In this document: positions 39,363 through 47,692 of the stretch, piece after piece
How positions within the stretch are numbered: position 1 is the stretch's first letter
Layout: each line of letters starts with the position of its first letter
Assembly (NCBI RefSeq): GCF_000247995.1
Contig: NZ_BAFE01000089.1
Coordinates: 124,001 to 188,000 of the forward strand
Direction: 5' to 3'
DNA: 64,000 nt
DNA from: Mobilicoccus pelagius NBRC 104925
Lineage (GTDB): Bacteria; Actinomycetota; Actinomycetes; Actinomycetales; Dermatophilaceae
The notes under the pieces: generated by a model
The model's input: the letters and a program-made list of their open reading frames with translations, nothing else
Told to the model about the DNA's origin: nothing
The model's database searches: none
Position numbers and translations under genes: made by a program

Positions 39363-39722
39363 TCAGCGCCCCCGGATGACGAACGGCCGGGAGGTGGACC
39401 GCGCCCACGGCCCCTGCGGCGCGACCTGGACACGGTAGGTGTTCATGCCCTTGCGGGGAGGCTGCGCCGTGAGCATGAACGCACCGCTCGCGCGGATGAC
39501 GCCGCTGTTCACCGTCCGCCAGGTGTTGCGGGAGTAGTGCCGCTGCAGCGGCACCCGGACGCCCTCGGCGCCGCGGGAGACCGAGGACCCCGTGACACGG
39601 ACGACGCGACCCGCGCGCACCGTCGACGATGCGCGGTGCGTGCGAACCCCGCACCTGCAGCGTCGGCCCCGTCGTGCGAGCGGTGACGTACGGCGGGATG
39701 GCGGAAGGGCACCGTTCCATCG
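39363..39722 (-). pseudogene. C-terminal remnant of a surface/secreted repeat protein
   Basis: The minus-strand frame reads ASSTVRAGRVVRVTGSSVSR, then LQRHYSRNTWRTVNSGVI, FMLTAQPPRKGMNTYRVQVA, and ends RPFVIRGR. This is the pattern of Ig-like or fibronectin-like C-terminal repeats in actinobacterial secreted hydrolases (TVRAGRVVRVTG, TYRV). A preceding piece, PYVTARTTGPTLQVRG, is in another frame (shift near 39660). No start, signal peptide or catalytic domain remains. Only the tail of a larger gene survives. Confidence 0.5.
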
Positions 39723-39900
39723 ACATCGATCCCGATGCCTCTCACAGCGGCCGGCACCCGCCCGTGGTCACGCCCGCGCCCGCCCCGGTGAGCAGAGACA
39801 CGTGGCCCGCCGGGGTCGCCGCGTGTAGGCCACGGCGCGACGAGAGGCGTGGGGCCGACCCCGATCGGATCCGGACCAGACGTGCCCAGTCTCCCGCGGC

Positions 39901-40116
39901 GCGAACGTCCAGGACCTGCAGCCCCGGGAACGCGCCCTCCTCACCGTGGCCGTCGCCTCGGACAGCGAGACGGAACTGTTCGGCGTCCACGGCCTCGAAC
40001 TCGGCGCGGACACGTACGAGGCGCTGACCCGAGCGGTGCACGGCAATCCCGCCCTCGCACGACTCGAGGCCGCGGCCGCCTACACGGCGACGCCGCTCGA
40101 CCGGTGGGTGTCCTGA
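39901..40116 (+). pseudogene. C-terminal fragment of an unknown protein
   Basis: A 71-codon open stretch (NVQDLQPRERALLTVAVAS, ETELFGVHGLELGADTYEAL, ending AAYTATPLDRWVS) with strong coding bias but no plausible start or ribosome site. I do not recognise the family. Upstream, towards the minus-strand remnant at 39722, the translation becomes incoherent. The two fragments probably face each other across an old deletion. Confidence 0.4.
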
Positions 40117-40143
40117 GGTCGGGAGAGCCGGACGGTTCGACGA

Positions 40144-40893
40144 TCAGCGGACGAGGCGGCGGGCGACCCAGTCGACGGCGGCCTCGGGGTCGGGGACGGT
40201 GAGGAGGCCGGGAGGCAGCGGCGGTCGGGAGACGAGGACGACGGGGATGCCGAGCTCACGAGCGGCGGACATCTTCGCGATCGTCGCGCCACCGCCGCTG
40301 TTCTTCGTCACGAGGCAGTCGATGCGGCGGTCGCGCATGAGGGCGACCTCCTCGGGCACGACGAACGGCCCCTTCGCGAGGAGGATCTCGTGGTGGGCCG
40401 GCAGCGGTGGTTCGGGGGCCTCGACGCTCCGCATGAGGCACCACGCCTTCACCCCGGCGAACTCGCTCGCCTCCTGGCGGCCCGTCGTGACGAACAGGCG
40501 GGTCCCGATCCGATCGGCGGTCCGCGCCGCCTCCGCGAGCGTGTCGACCTCGTGCCACGTGTCACCGGGCAGCGGCTGCCAGGCGGGGCGATCGACGCGG
40601 ACGAGAGGGACGCCGGTGATCGAGCACGCCTTCGCGGCGTTGTGCGTCATCTCCGCCGCGAACGGGTGCGTCGCGTCGATGACGAGATCGACCTTCTCCG
40701 CGAACAGGTGCGCCATGAGCCCGTTCACCCCACCGAACCCGCCGATGCGCACCTCGCCCGGAAGCTGCTCGGGCGAACGCACCCGACCGGCGAGGGAACT
40801 CGTGAGCTCGACCCCGGGTAGCCCGACGAGGTCGCGCGCGAGCTGCCGCCCCTCGGAGGTGCCGCCGAGCAGAAGGATGCGCGTGGGTGCCAT
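40144..40893 (-). CDS. cobK: Precorrin-6A reductase
   Basis: NADPH-dependent reduction of precorrin-6A to precorrin-6B (dihydro-precorrin-6Y). The 249-residue CobK/CbiJ protein has RILLLGGTSEGRQLARDL, VDLVIDATHPFAAEM, WQPLPGDTWHEVDTLAEAA, RLFVTTGRQE and CLVTKNSGGGATIAKMSAAR with the Rossmann-like C-terminal half. Single gene, divergent from cbiD. CACACT lies 7 nt before the ATG, so a weak leaderless promoter is possible; no Shine-Dalgarno is evident. Confidence 0.95.
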   Translation of the reverse strand: MAPTRILLLGGTSEGRQLARDLVGLPGVELTSSLAGRVRSPEQLPGEVRIGGFGGVNGLMAHLFAEKVDLVIDATHPFAAEMTHNAAKACSITGVPLVRVDRPAWQPLPGDTWHEVDTLAEAARTADRIGTRLFVTTGRQEASEFAGVKAWCLMRSVEAPEPPLPAHHEILLAKGPFVVPEEVALMRDRRIDCLVTKNSGGGATIAKMSAARELGIPVVLVSRPPLPPGLLTVPDPEAAVDWVARRLVR

Positions 40894-41189
40894 GCCCGCC
40901 AGTGTGGCAGCCCACCCCACCTCGACCGCACCCCGCGCGGGTGCCTCGTCGACGTGTCCGCACCCCACGGGAGGCCTCGCGACGCCAGTCGCTGTCTCGA
41001 CGTGGCGCCCTCAGAACGGATTCGATCCGGTCACGGCCGGCATCGGCGCAGGTCGTCGTCTTCCCGTGGCGCGATCGGCCACGTCGACTCCGTTCTCAGG
41101 GCGCGACGTCGGCGCAGGGCCCGGAGGATCGCGCGACGACGCCGCCGGGCGGCGCCCGCACGACGGGGCGCGGCTGGCACGATGTCGGC
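40894..41189. other. Divergent cobK-cbiD intergenic region
   Basis: 296 nt without a gene. It contains the long inverted repeat listed separately at 40998-41111 and presumably both promoters. No B12 box (GCCACTG) is present, so neither gene is under a cobalamin riboswitch. Confidence 0.5.
40998..41111. repeat. 27-nt imperfect inverted repeat around a 60-nt core
   Basis: Arms 40998-41024 and 41085-41111 are complementary at 24 of 27 positions; the central shared blocks are GCGCCCT and AGAACGGA. The 60-nt core has no coding potential. Total length is 114 nt. It could be a miniature transposable element with terminal inverted repeats, a pair of operator sites between cobK and cbiD, or a long hairpin. 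No flanking target duplication is obvious. Confidence 0.65.
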
Positions 41190-42428
41190 GTGACAGAGCC
41201 GCAGCACGCCCACGCCGATCCCGACGCCGCACCGACGCCCACGTCCGAGGCCGCGACGACGACGCCCGCCGCCGCGGCACCGGGGGCGAAAACCGGTGGG
41301 CGCCAGGCGCAGCTCGACCACACCGGGTTGCGGCCGGGGTGGACGACGGGAGCGTGCGCGACCGCGGCGGCGACCTCTGCGACGGCGGCCCTCCTCGGCG
41401 AGGAGTTCACCGACCCCGTGACGATCACGCTGCCCAAGGGCCGCACCCCCGCCTTCGCGCTCACCCGCGAGGAGCGCGGCGAGGACGAGCGCGGCCCGTG
41501 GGCGCGCGCCTCGGTGACGAAGGACGCCGGTGACGACCCCGACGTCACCCACCTCGCCGTCGTCGAGGCGACCGTGCGCCGCGGCGAGCCGGGTTCCGGG
41601 GTGACGTTCGTCGCCGGGCCCGGGGTCGGCACGGTCACGCTCCCCGGCCTGCCGCTCGAGGTGGGTGAACCGGCGATCAACCCGGTTCCCCGCCGACTCG
41701 TCACCGAGCACGTCACCGCCGTCGCCGAATCCCACGGCGTGGCACCCGATCTCGAGGTGACGGTCGGGGTCGTCGACGGCGAGAGGATCGCCGCGCAGAC
41801 GTGGAACCCGCGCCTCGGCATCCTCGGTGGCCTTTCGATCCTCGGCACGACCGGCGTCGTCGTCCCCTACTCGTGCGCGGCGTGGATCGACTCCATCCAC
41901 CGTGGCATCGACGTCGCCCGCGCCCTCGGCCACACCCACGTCGCCGGATGCACCGGCTCGACGAGCGAGAAGGTCGTCGTCGCCGAGTACGACCTGCCGG
42001 AGACGAGCCTGCTCGACATGGGCGATTTCGTCGGCGCCGTGCTCAAGCACCTCCGCCGCCACCCCGTCGACCGGCTGACGATCTGCGGGGGGTTCGCCAA
42101 GCTCTCCAAGCTCGCGGCCGGGCACCTCGACCTGCACTCCGGACGCTCACAGGTCGACCTCGACCACCTCGCCGGGCTCGCGGTCGAGGCGGGCGCCCAC
42201 GCCGGCCTCGCCGCGCGGATCCGCGCAGGCAACACCGGCCTCGAGGCCCTCACGTTGTGCCGGGAGGCGGGCGTGCCCCTCGGTGACGCCGTCGCGCGCA
42301 CCGCCGCCGCACAGGCGACGGATGTCCTCGGCGGCGCACCGGTGACCGTCGACGTCATCTGCATCGACCGGTCGGGCACGATCGTCGGCCGCTCCATCCC
42401 CGCCGACGCCGACTCCGCGGACGGGTGA
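41190..42428 (+). CDS. cbiD: Precorrin-5B C1-methyltransferase CbiD
   Basis: Methylates C-1 with loss of the C-2-derived acyl unit. CbiD replaces CobF in many actinobacterial pathways. The 412-residue protein has an Ala/Thr/Pro-rich leader (about 45 residues), then GLRPGWTTGACATAAATSA, VTKDAGDDPDVTH, ETSLLDMGDFVGAVLKHL, DRLTICGGFAKLSKLAAGHLDLHS and AGNTGLEALTLCREAG. GTG at 41190 is the chosen start; the conserved domain begins well after it, so a later start is possible. First gene of a four-gene unit. Confidence 0.93.
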   Translation: MTEPQHAHADPDAAPTPTSEAATTTPAAAAPGAKTGGRQAQLDHTGLRPGWTTGACATAAATSATAALLGEEFTDPVTITLPKGRTPAFALTREERGEDERGPWARASVTKDAGDDPDVTHLAVVEATVRRGEPGSGVTFVAGPGVGTVTLPGLPLEVGEPAINPVPRRLVTEHVTAVAESHGVAPDLEVTVGVVDGERIAAQTWNPRLGILGGLSILGTTGVVVPYSCAAWIDSIHRGIDVARALGHTHVAGCTGSTSEKVVVAEYDLPETSLLDMGDFVGAVLKHLRRHPVDRLTICGGFAKLSKLAAGHLDLHSGRSQVDLDHLAGLAVEAGAHAGLAARIRAGNTGLEALTLCREAGVPLGDAVARTAAAQATDVLGGAPVTVDVICIDRSGTIVGRSIPADADSADG

Positions 42429-43576
42429 CCGCCCACCGTCCCGAGGACGCCCCGGCCCGGGGACGGACGCGGTTGCCCGGTCTCGACGGGATCCGCGCCG
42501 TCGCGATCGTCCTCGTCCTCACCGTCCACGCCGACCTCCTCCACGGCGGGTTCATCGGTGTCGACCTCTTCTTCGTCCTGTCGGGGTTCCTCATCACGGC
42601 GCTGCTCCTCGACGAGGCGACCCGCACGGGTGCGATCGACCTCGTCGGCTTCTGGCTGCGGCGGGCGTTCCGGCTGCTCCCGGCCGTCGTGACCTTCCTC
42701 GCCGTCGGCCTCGTCGTCGCCGCCGTCACCCGCCCCGAGGCGTTGCCGCAGATCACGCTCAACGCCGTCGCCGTGCTCGCGGGCGTCTACAACTACGCCT
42801 TCCCCGCGACCGGCGGGGCGACGACGTGGGACGGGCACCTGTGGTCGCTCTCGGTGGAGGCGCAGTTCTACCTCCTGTGGCCGCCGCTCCTCCTCGCGGG
42901 GCTGCGGCACCTGTCCCGGCGGTCGCTCATGGGCGTCGTCGCGCTCGCGATCGTCGCCGTGGGGGTGTGGCGCGCCGCCGTCGGCCTCGGCCACGTGCCC
43001 GGCCACACCGACTGGTACCACTCGACCGACACCCACGTCGACGGACTCCTCGCCGGAGCCCTCCTCGCCCTCGGCCTCGACACCGGTGCGGTCCGAGCGG
43101 ATTCGCCCGGCGCACGGCGCGCCTGGACCGCGGCGGCCGTCGCCGGGGCCGCCGTGATCGGGCTCGTCACCGTCACCTCCCCGCGCCTCATGGAGGACCC
43201 GAGGTGGACCTACCTCGGCGGACTCACGCTCGTCGCGCTCGCGGCGACTGCCGTCGTCGGCGTGGTCGTCCTCGTCCCCGACTCCCCCGTCGCGACCGTC
43301 CTCGCCTCCCCGCGGATGGCGCACGTCGGGCGGGTCTCCTACGCGTTCTACGTGTGGCACTACCCGGTGGTCCTCGGCCTGCCCGCGCACCTCGACCCCC
43401 ACGTCGGGCGAGTCGGCTCGACCCTCGTCGCATTCGTCGTCACCCTCGGCCTCGCCGAGGTGTCGACGTGGTGCGTCGAACGGCCCGCCGGGCACCTGCG
43501 TGGCCCGGTGGAACGCCTCGCCCCGGTGACGCGGCTGCGTGCCCGATTCACCCTCGGGGTGGAGCAGCGGATGTAG
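42425..43576 (+). CDS. Acyltransferase-3 family membrane protein
   Basis: A 383-residue integral membrane O-acyltransferase of the OafA type: RLPGLDGIRAVAIVLVLTVHA with the catalytic His in the first helix, GGFIGVDLFFVLSGFLITALL, FWLRRAFRLLPA, the WSLSVEAQFYLLWP block, and about ten hydrophobic helices. These enzymes acylate sugars of the envelope or secreted metabolites. The start overlaps the cbiD stop (GTGA), so it is co-translated within the B12 unit although no acylation of corrinoids is known. No SGNH domain follows. Confidence 0.9.
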   Translation: MTAHRPEDAPARGRTRLPGLDGIRAVAIVLVLTVHADLLHGGFIGVDLFFVLSGFLITALLLDEATRTGAIDLVGFWLRRAFRLLPAVVTFLAVGLVVAAVTRPEALPQITLNAVAVLAGVYNYAFPATGGATTWDGHLWSLSVEAQFYLLWPPLLLAGLRHLSRRSLMGVVALAIVAVGVWRAAVGLGHVPGHTDWYHSTDTHVDGLLAGALLALGLDTGAVRADSPGARRAWTAAAVAGAAVIGLVTVTSPRLMEDPRWTYLGGLTLVALAATAVVGVVVLVPDSPVATVLASPRMAHVGRVSYAFYVWHYPVVLGLPAHLDPHVGRVGSTLVAFVVTLGLAEVSTWCVERPAGHLRGPVERLAPVTRLRARFTLGVEQRM

Positions 43577-43644
43577 GTGCCGCGACGTGCGGCGGGAGGT
43601 CCCGGCCACCCCGACGCCCACCCGGCCGCCGACCACGCCCGCCG

Positions 43645-43650
43645 TAGGCT
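43645..43650 (+). promoter_or_regulatory. -10 hexamer of cbiT, leaderless or internal promoter
   Basis: TAGGCT, 7 nt before the ATG at 43658. The 7-nt gap GGAGACC also contains a usable Shine-Dalgarno, so cbiT could be translated from both an internal leaderless transcript and the cbiD read-through. Confidence 0.5.
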
Positions 43651-43657
43651 GGAGACC

Positions 43658-44344
43658 ATGCCCTCCGCCCACGACGCACCATCCGTGTCCGACGCATCCG
43701 TGTCCGACACCGCCGCACCCGTCGCTGCCGCGACCTCCCCGGGCGCCTCGACCCCCGGCACGCCCGCCTCGGACGACTGGGGCCTCACCCCCGGCCTCCC
43801 CGAGGAGGCGTACGAGCACGACGGCCAGATCACGAAGCGCGAGGTGCGGGCGGTGACCCTCGCCCTCCTCGCGCCGCGTCCCGGGGAGCTCCTCTGGGAC
43901 GTCGGTGGCGGTTCGGGCAGCATCGGCATCGAGTGGTTGCGCGCCCACGAGTCGTGCCGCGCCGTCACCGTCGAACCGCGCGCGGACCGGGCCGAGCGCA
44001 TCACCCGCAACGCCGCGACGCTCGGCGCCCCCGGTCTCGAGGTCGTCGTCGGGCGGGCCCCCGAGGCCCTCGACGGGTTGCCGACCCCCGACGCGGTGTT
44101 CGTCGGCGGCGGACTCACCGCCCCGGGCCTGCTCGACCTCTGCCTCGCGGCCCTGCGCCCGGGCGGTCGCATCGTCGCGAACGCGGTGACGCACGAGACC
44201 GAGGCGCTCCTCCTCGCCGCCCACCGTCGGCACGGCGGGTTCCTCGGCCGCATCGCCGTCGAGCGAGTCGGACACATCGGCGGGTTCACGGCGTGGACGC
44301 CCTCCCGCGCCATCACGACGTGGTCTGCGACGATCGGCTCATGA
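43658..44344 (+). CDS. cbiT: Precorrin-6Y decarboxylating methyltransferase subunit CbiT
   Basis: Methylates C-15 and decarboxylates the C-12 acetate, completing precorrin-8X together with CbiE. The 228-residue class I methyltransferase has a variable Ser/Ala leader (1-60), then HDGQITKREVRAVTLALL, LLWDVGGGSGSIGIEWLRA (intact SAM loop), AVTVEPRADRAERITRNA and PDAVFVGGGLTAPGLL. CbiE is encoded separately on the minus strand at 38064. The stop overlaps the next gene's start (ATGA). Confidence 0.95.
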   Translation: MPSAHDAPSVSDASVSDTAAPVAAATSPGASTPGTPASDDWGLTPGLPEEAYEHDGQITKREVRAVTLALLAPRPGELLWDVGGGSGSIGIEWLRAHESCRAVTVEPRADRAERITRNAATLGAPGLEVVVGRAPEALDGLPTPDAVFVGGGLTAPGLLDLCLAALRPGGRIVANAVTHETEALLLAAHRRHGGFLGRIAVERVGHIGGFTAWTPSRAITTWSATIGS

Positions 44345-44991
44345 CCGCGGCCGTCGTCGACCAGATGCTCGTCCTCGGCACGTCGCCGGAGGGCCGCCAC
44401 GCGGTGACCGACCTGCCGTGTCTCGTCGCGGGGGCGGCGTTCGCCGACCTCGCCCTCGCAGGGCGCCTCGCCTGCCCCGGGCGCACGGTGCGCGTCGAGG
44501 ACGAGACCCCGACCGGCCACCCCGTCCTCGACGAGGTCCTCGCGAACGTCGCGACCGTCCGGGTGCCCCGCACGCCGTGGCGGTGGGTGTTCGACTGCGC
44601 CCGCCCCGTCCTCGGCGCCGAGCGTCGCCGCCTCGTCGACGAGGGCGTCCTCGGCGCGGAGGAGGACACGGTGCTCGGCATGCTGCCACGGGTCCGCCAT
44701 CCCCTCCTCGACGTCCCGCTCCGCGACGAGATCCTCGAACGGGTGCGCACGGTCGTCCTCGCCGACGACGTCACCGCCGCCCGCGACGAGGCCCGCCCCG
44801 ACACGCGGATGCTCCTGTCGCTCCTCGGGACGACGCACCACCCTCGCCGCACGGCCGCCGCACTCGTCCCCGAACTCGACGCACGTCGCCTACGGGCCCG
44901 CCTCGGGGACGCGTCGACCCCGCACTGGGTGACGACCGGCACCGCTCGCGCCATCACGTTGGCGAACGCCGCCCGCGCCGGCGCCCACTGA
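44341..44991 (+). CDS. GPP34 (GOLPH3-like) family protein
   Basis: A 216-residue mostly helical protein: MLVLGTSPEGRHAVTDLPCL, VAGAAFADLALAGRL, GHPVLDEVLANVATV, an Arg/Asp-rich C-terminal half with ERVRTVVLADDVTAARDEA and LLGTTHHPRRTAAAL. It fits the Golgi phosphoprotein 3 (GPP34) family, widespread in actinobacteria with unknown bacterial function. The eukaryotic members bind phosphatidylinositol-4-phosphate. Translationally coupled to cbiT by an ATGA overlap. No signal peptide or membrane helix. Confidence 0.82.
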   Translation: MTAAVVDQMLVLGTSPEGRHAVTDLPCLVAGAAFADLALAGRLACPGRTVRVEDETPTGHPVLDEVLANVATVRVPRTPWRWVFDCARPVLGAERRRLVDEGVLGAEEDTVLGMLPRVRHPLLDVPLRDEILERVRTVVLADDVTAARDEARPDTRMLLSLLGTTHHPRRTAAALVPELDARRLRARLGDASTPHWVTTGTARAITLANAARAGAH

Positions 44992-45315
44992 GCACTTCTT
45001 TACCGATTTCGTACTCGCGCAAGGGCTTTCCTGACCTCAAGTCGTGCGTCCGCCTCGTACTCTGGCGATGGTTCGTCAGCCTCCCCCCGGCTGTGCAGGA
45101 CCCAGCGGCCCCGGTCCCCCCCACCGGGGCCGCCGTCCGTTCCGGGCCGTCTTCCGCACGCCGGCAGGGCGCCACGCCGCAGATGCGGTGAGGTGCAGGG
45201 CCCGTCGACCCCGACGCAGACGTGTCCGTCGTCGAGAGCGCACCCTGCTGCCCGCGCGCCGTGCCGAGGTCGCGGCCAGCGACGCCGTCCCGCACCGCGC
45301 GCGGGTGGACGTCGG
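44992..45315. other. Gene-free stretch between GPP34 gene and hisF
   Basis: 324 nt between convergent genes. The first 60 nt are clearly less GC-rich than the surroundings (for example CACTTCTTTACCGATTTCG) and contain CGTACTC twice. The rest is ordinary GC-rich DNA. No open frame with family likeness, no hairpin with clear pairing and no tRNA seen. Confidence 0.4.
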
Positions 45316-46095
45316 TCAGCGGACCTCGACGCCGCCCTCGGCGAGGGCGCGCTTGACGTCGGCGACGGTCATCTCACCGAAGTGGAAGACGCTCGCGGCG
45401 AGCACCGCGTCGGCGCCGGCACGCACGGCGGGGAGGAAGTGCGAGACGTCTCCCGCACCGCCGCTCGCGACGAGCGGCACGTCGACCCGCGCCCGCACGG
45501 CCCCGAGGAGTTCGAGGTCGAAGCCCGCCTTGGTGCCGTCGGCGTCCATCGAGTTGAGGAGGATCTCGCCCGCCCCGCGCCGGGCCGCCTCCTCGCACCA
45601 GGCGAGCGCGTCGAGGCCCGTCCCGCGGCGCCCGCCGTGGGTCGTCACCTCGAAGCCGCTCTCGCAGCGGGGATGCGCGGAGCCCTCGGGCTGGCGGCGC
45701 ACGTCGGCCGAGAGGACGAGCACCTGCGCGCCGAACCGCGCGGCGACCTCGTCGATGAGCTCCGGCCGGGCGATCGCCGCCGTGTTGACGCCGACCTTGT
45801 CGGCCCCGGCCCGCAGGAGTCGGTCGACGTCGACGACGCTGCGCACCCCGCCGCCTACGGTGAGGGGGACGAAGACCTGCTCGGCCGTGCGGGCGACGAC
45901 GTCGTAGGTCGTCTCCCGGTCGCCGCTGCTCGCGGTGACGTCGAGGAAGGTGAGTTCGTCGGCACCCTGCGCCGCGTACGTGCGGGCGAGTTCGACGGGG
46001 TCCCCCGCATCGCGGAGGTTCTCGAAGTTGACGCCCTTGACGACGCGTCCGGCGTCGACGTCGAGGCACGGGATGACACGGGTCGCGAGGCTCAC
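45316..46095 (-). CDS. hisF: Imidazole glycerol phosphate synthase cyclase subunit
   Basis: Cyclase half of the HisH-HisF complex, forming IGP and AICAR in histidine synthesis. The 259-residue (beta/alpha)8 barrel shows [18 protein letters not shown] with the catalytic Asp, [30 protein letters not shown] with the second Asp, [17 protein letters not shown] and [14 protein letters not shown] start with TAGACT 6 nt upstream. Monocistronic here; hisH is not adjacent. Confidence 0.97.
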   Translation of the reverse strand: MSLATRVIPCLDVDAGRVVKGVNFENLRDAGDPVELARTYAAQGADELTFLDVTASSGDRETTYDVVARTAEQVFVPLTVGGGVRSVVDVDRLLRAGADKVGVNTAAIARPELIDEVAARFGAQVLVLSADVRRQPEGSAHPRCESGFEVTTHGGRRGTGLDALAWCEEAARRGAGEILLNSMDADGTKAGFDLELLGAVRARVDVPLVASGGAGDVSHFLPAVRAGADAVLAASVFHFGEMTVADVKRALAEGGVEVR

Positions 46096-46101
46096 GCGGC
46101 C

Positions 46102-46107
46102 AGTCTA
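46102..46107 (-). promoter_or_regulatory. -10 hexamer of hisF, leaderless start
   Basis: TAGACT on the minus strand, then GGCCGC and the GTG start at 46095. Confidence 0.55.
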
Positions 46108-46218
46108 GGAACTGCGGCGCACGGGCCGGGCCGTCGTCCACGACGGCCGATCACGACCTGCGGGGACTCGCCATGATCGTCGTGGCCGGAGCCCGTGGGC
46201 AGAGACGCCCGGGCCGCT

Positions 46219-46224
46219 TATCGT
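46219..46224 (+). promoter_or_regulatory. -10 hexamer of the FUSC-like gene
   Basis: TATCGT, 6 nt before GTG at 46231. Used to choose that start over the in-frame GTG at 46195. Confidence 0.5.
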
Positions 46225-46230
46225 GGGGGT

Positions 46231-47655
46231 GTGCCCGTGCCCCACCCAAGCGAGTTGCAGGACGCCCTCGCGCGACGCACCGTCGCGGCGGGTCGTCGTG
46301 GGCGCGACTCCCTCGCCAAGCGGTACCGGCGGTTGCAGGAGAGGTTGTTCTTCATCACCCAGATCGCCCTCTCCGCCGCGATCGCCTGGTTCATCTCGCG
46401 CGACATCATCGGGCACACGCAGCCGTTCTTCGCGCCCGTCGCCGCCGTCGTCGCGCTCGGGTTCTCGTTCGGGCAGCGCATCGAACGGGCGGTGCAGATC
46501 GTCTTCGGCGTCGCCGTCGGCGTCCTCATCGGTGACGTCGCCGTCTCGATCATCGGCAGCGGGTACTGGCAGCTCGCGCTCATCGTCTTCTCGTCGATGG
46601 CGATCATGACAGTCGTGGACGGCCGGGTGCTACCGACGACGCAGGCCGGTCTGCAGTCGGCGATGGTGACGATCCTCGTCGCCCAACCCGACCAGGCCCT
46701 GTCGCGATGGATCGACGCGGTCGTCGGCGGTGTCGTCGCGCTCCTCGCCTCGACGATCACCCCGGCCTCGCCGTTGCGGCGTCCTCGGCAGCACACGGCC
46801 GAGATCGTCTCCGAGATGTCCGAGCTGTTCGCCGAGACGACGGCGTCCTTGCGGGAACGCGACCTCGCCCGCGCCGAACGCGCCCTCGCCCGCGCCCGCG
46901 ACAGCGAGGAGGCCCTCGCGACGCTCGAGTCGCTCGCCGACGACGGCCTGTCGGTGATCCGGTCCTCCCCGTTCCGGCGTCGTCACCTCCCCGCCGTGCA
47001 GGAGATCGCCGATCTCCTCCCCCCTCTCGACCGGGCGATGCGCAACCTGCGGGTGCTCGTGCGGCGGGCGACGATCGCGCTACGTCAGGGCGAGGTCGTC
47101 CCCAAGGGGTACATCGACATGGTCGACGAGCTCGCGCAGATCACCGCCGCCATGGCGGAGGACCTCCAGGACCGCCACCTGCCCGACGGGCATCGTGCGG
47201 CGATGTACGAGCTCGGGGAGATGACGACGTACGTCACGTCTCGTCCGACGTTGTCGTCGGAGGTCATCCGGGCGCAGGTGCGTTCGATCGTCCTCGATCT
47301 GCTCATGGTGACCGGCCTGTCGTTCGAGGAGGCCTTCGCCGGGATTCCCACCTCTTACACGCTCGGTGGCGACGAGGGCGACTACCTGCCCGATTTCGTC
47401 CTCGACGGCGCCGATCACGATTCCGACGACGACCCCGACGGGTCGCGGACGCCCGAGGTGCTCGACCGCGCCCGGGCGAGCACCTCCGTTCGCGACGACC
47501 CACGTGGTGCGGACGAGGCCGACACCACGACGGTCAGGACCGCCGCCGATCGTGACCCGCACGAGCGCCGGCCGCTCGACGAGGAGCACCGCCCCGGCGC
47601 GACGAGACCTCCCCACGACGAGGACGGACCGGAACGGGGCACGCCCGAGGCGTGA
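46231..47655 (+). CDS. FUSC/aromatic-acid-exporter-like membrane protein
   Basis: A 474-residue protein. Residues about 35-180 have five or six hydrophobic helices (ITQIALSAAIAWFISRDIIG, QPFFAPVAAVVALGFSFGQR, IVFGVAVGVLIGDVAVSIIG, IDAVVGGVVALLASTITP) in the FUSC/ArAE-type 'QPFFAPVAAVVAL' pattern. A long cytosolic helical region follows, then an Asp/Arg-rich disordered tail from about 400. Probably a membrane exporter or envelope protein; substrate unknown. Start fixed by the promoter; GTG at 46237 is an alternative. Confidence 0.82.
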   Translation: MPVPHPSELQDALARRTVAAGRRGRDSLAKRYRRLQERLFFITQIALSAAIAWFISRDIIGHTQPFFAPVAAVVALGFSFGQRIERAVQIVFGVAVGVLIGDVAVSIIGSGYWQLALIVFSSMAIMTVVDGRVLPTTQAGLQSAMVTILVAQPDQALSRWIDAVVGGVVALLASTITPASPLRRPRQHTAEIVSEMSELFAETTASLRERDLARAERALARARDSEEALATLESLADDGLSVIRSSPFRRRHLPAVQEIADLLPPLDRAMRNLRVLVRRATIALRQGEVVPKGYIDMVDELAQITAAMAEDLQDRHLPDGHRAAMYELGEMTTYVTSRPTLSSEVIRAQVRSIVLDLLMVTGLSFEEAFAGIPTSYTLGGDEGDYLPDFVLDGADHDSDDDPDGSRTPEVLDRARASTSVRDDPRGADEADTTTVRTAADRDPHERRPLDEEHRPGATRPPHDEDGPERGTPEA

Positions 47656-47692
47656 ACGGCTGCCGCCGCAGCCTCGTCGGGAGGCGACGGCC

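Noticed and set aside
42425-43576. Acyltransferase as a phage O-antigen conversion gene
   Set aside because: No phage, integrase or tRNA context, and it is tightly coupled to cbiD with the same composition.
44992-45315. AT-richer patch as a small RNA or attachment site
   Set aside because: No stable pairing, no tRNA-like end, and only a 7-nt direct repeat; not enough to name a feature.
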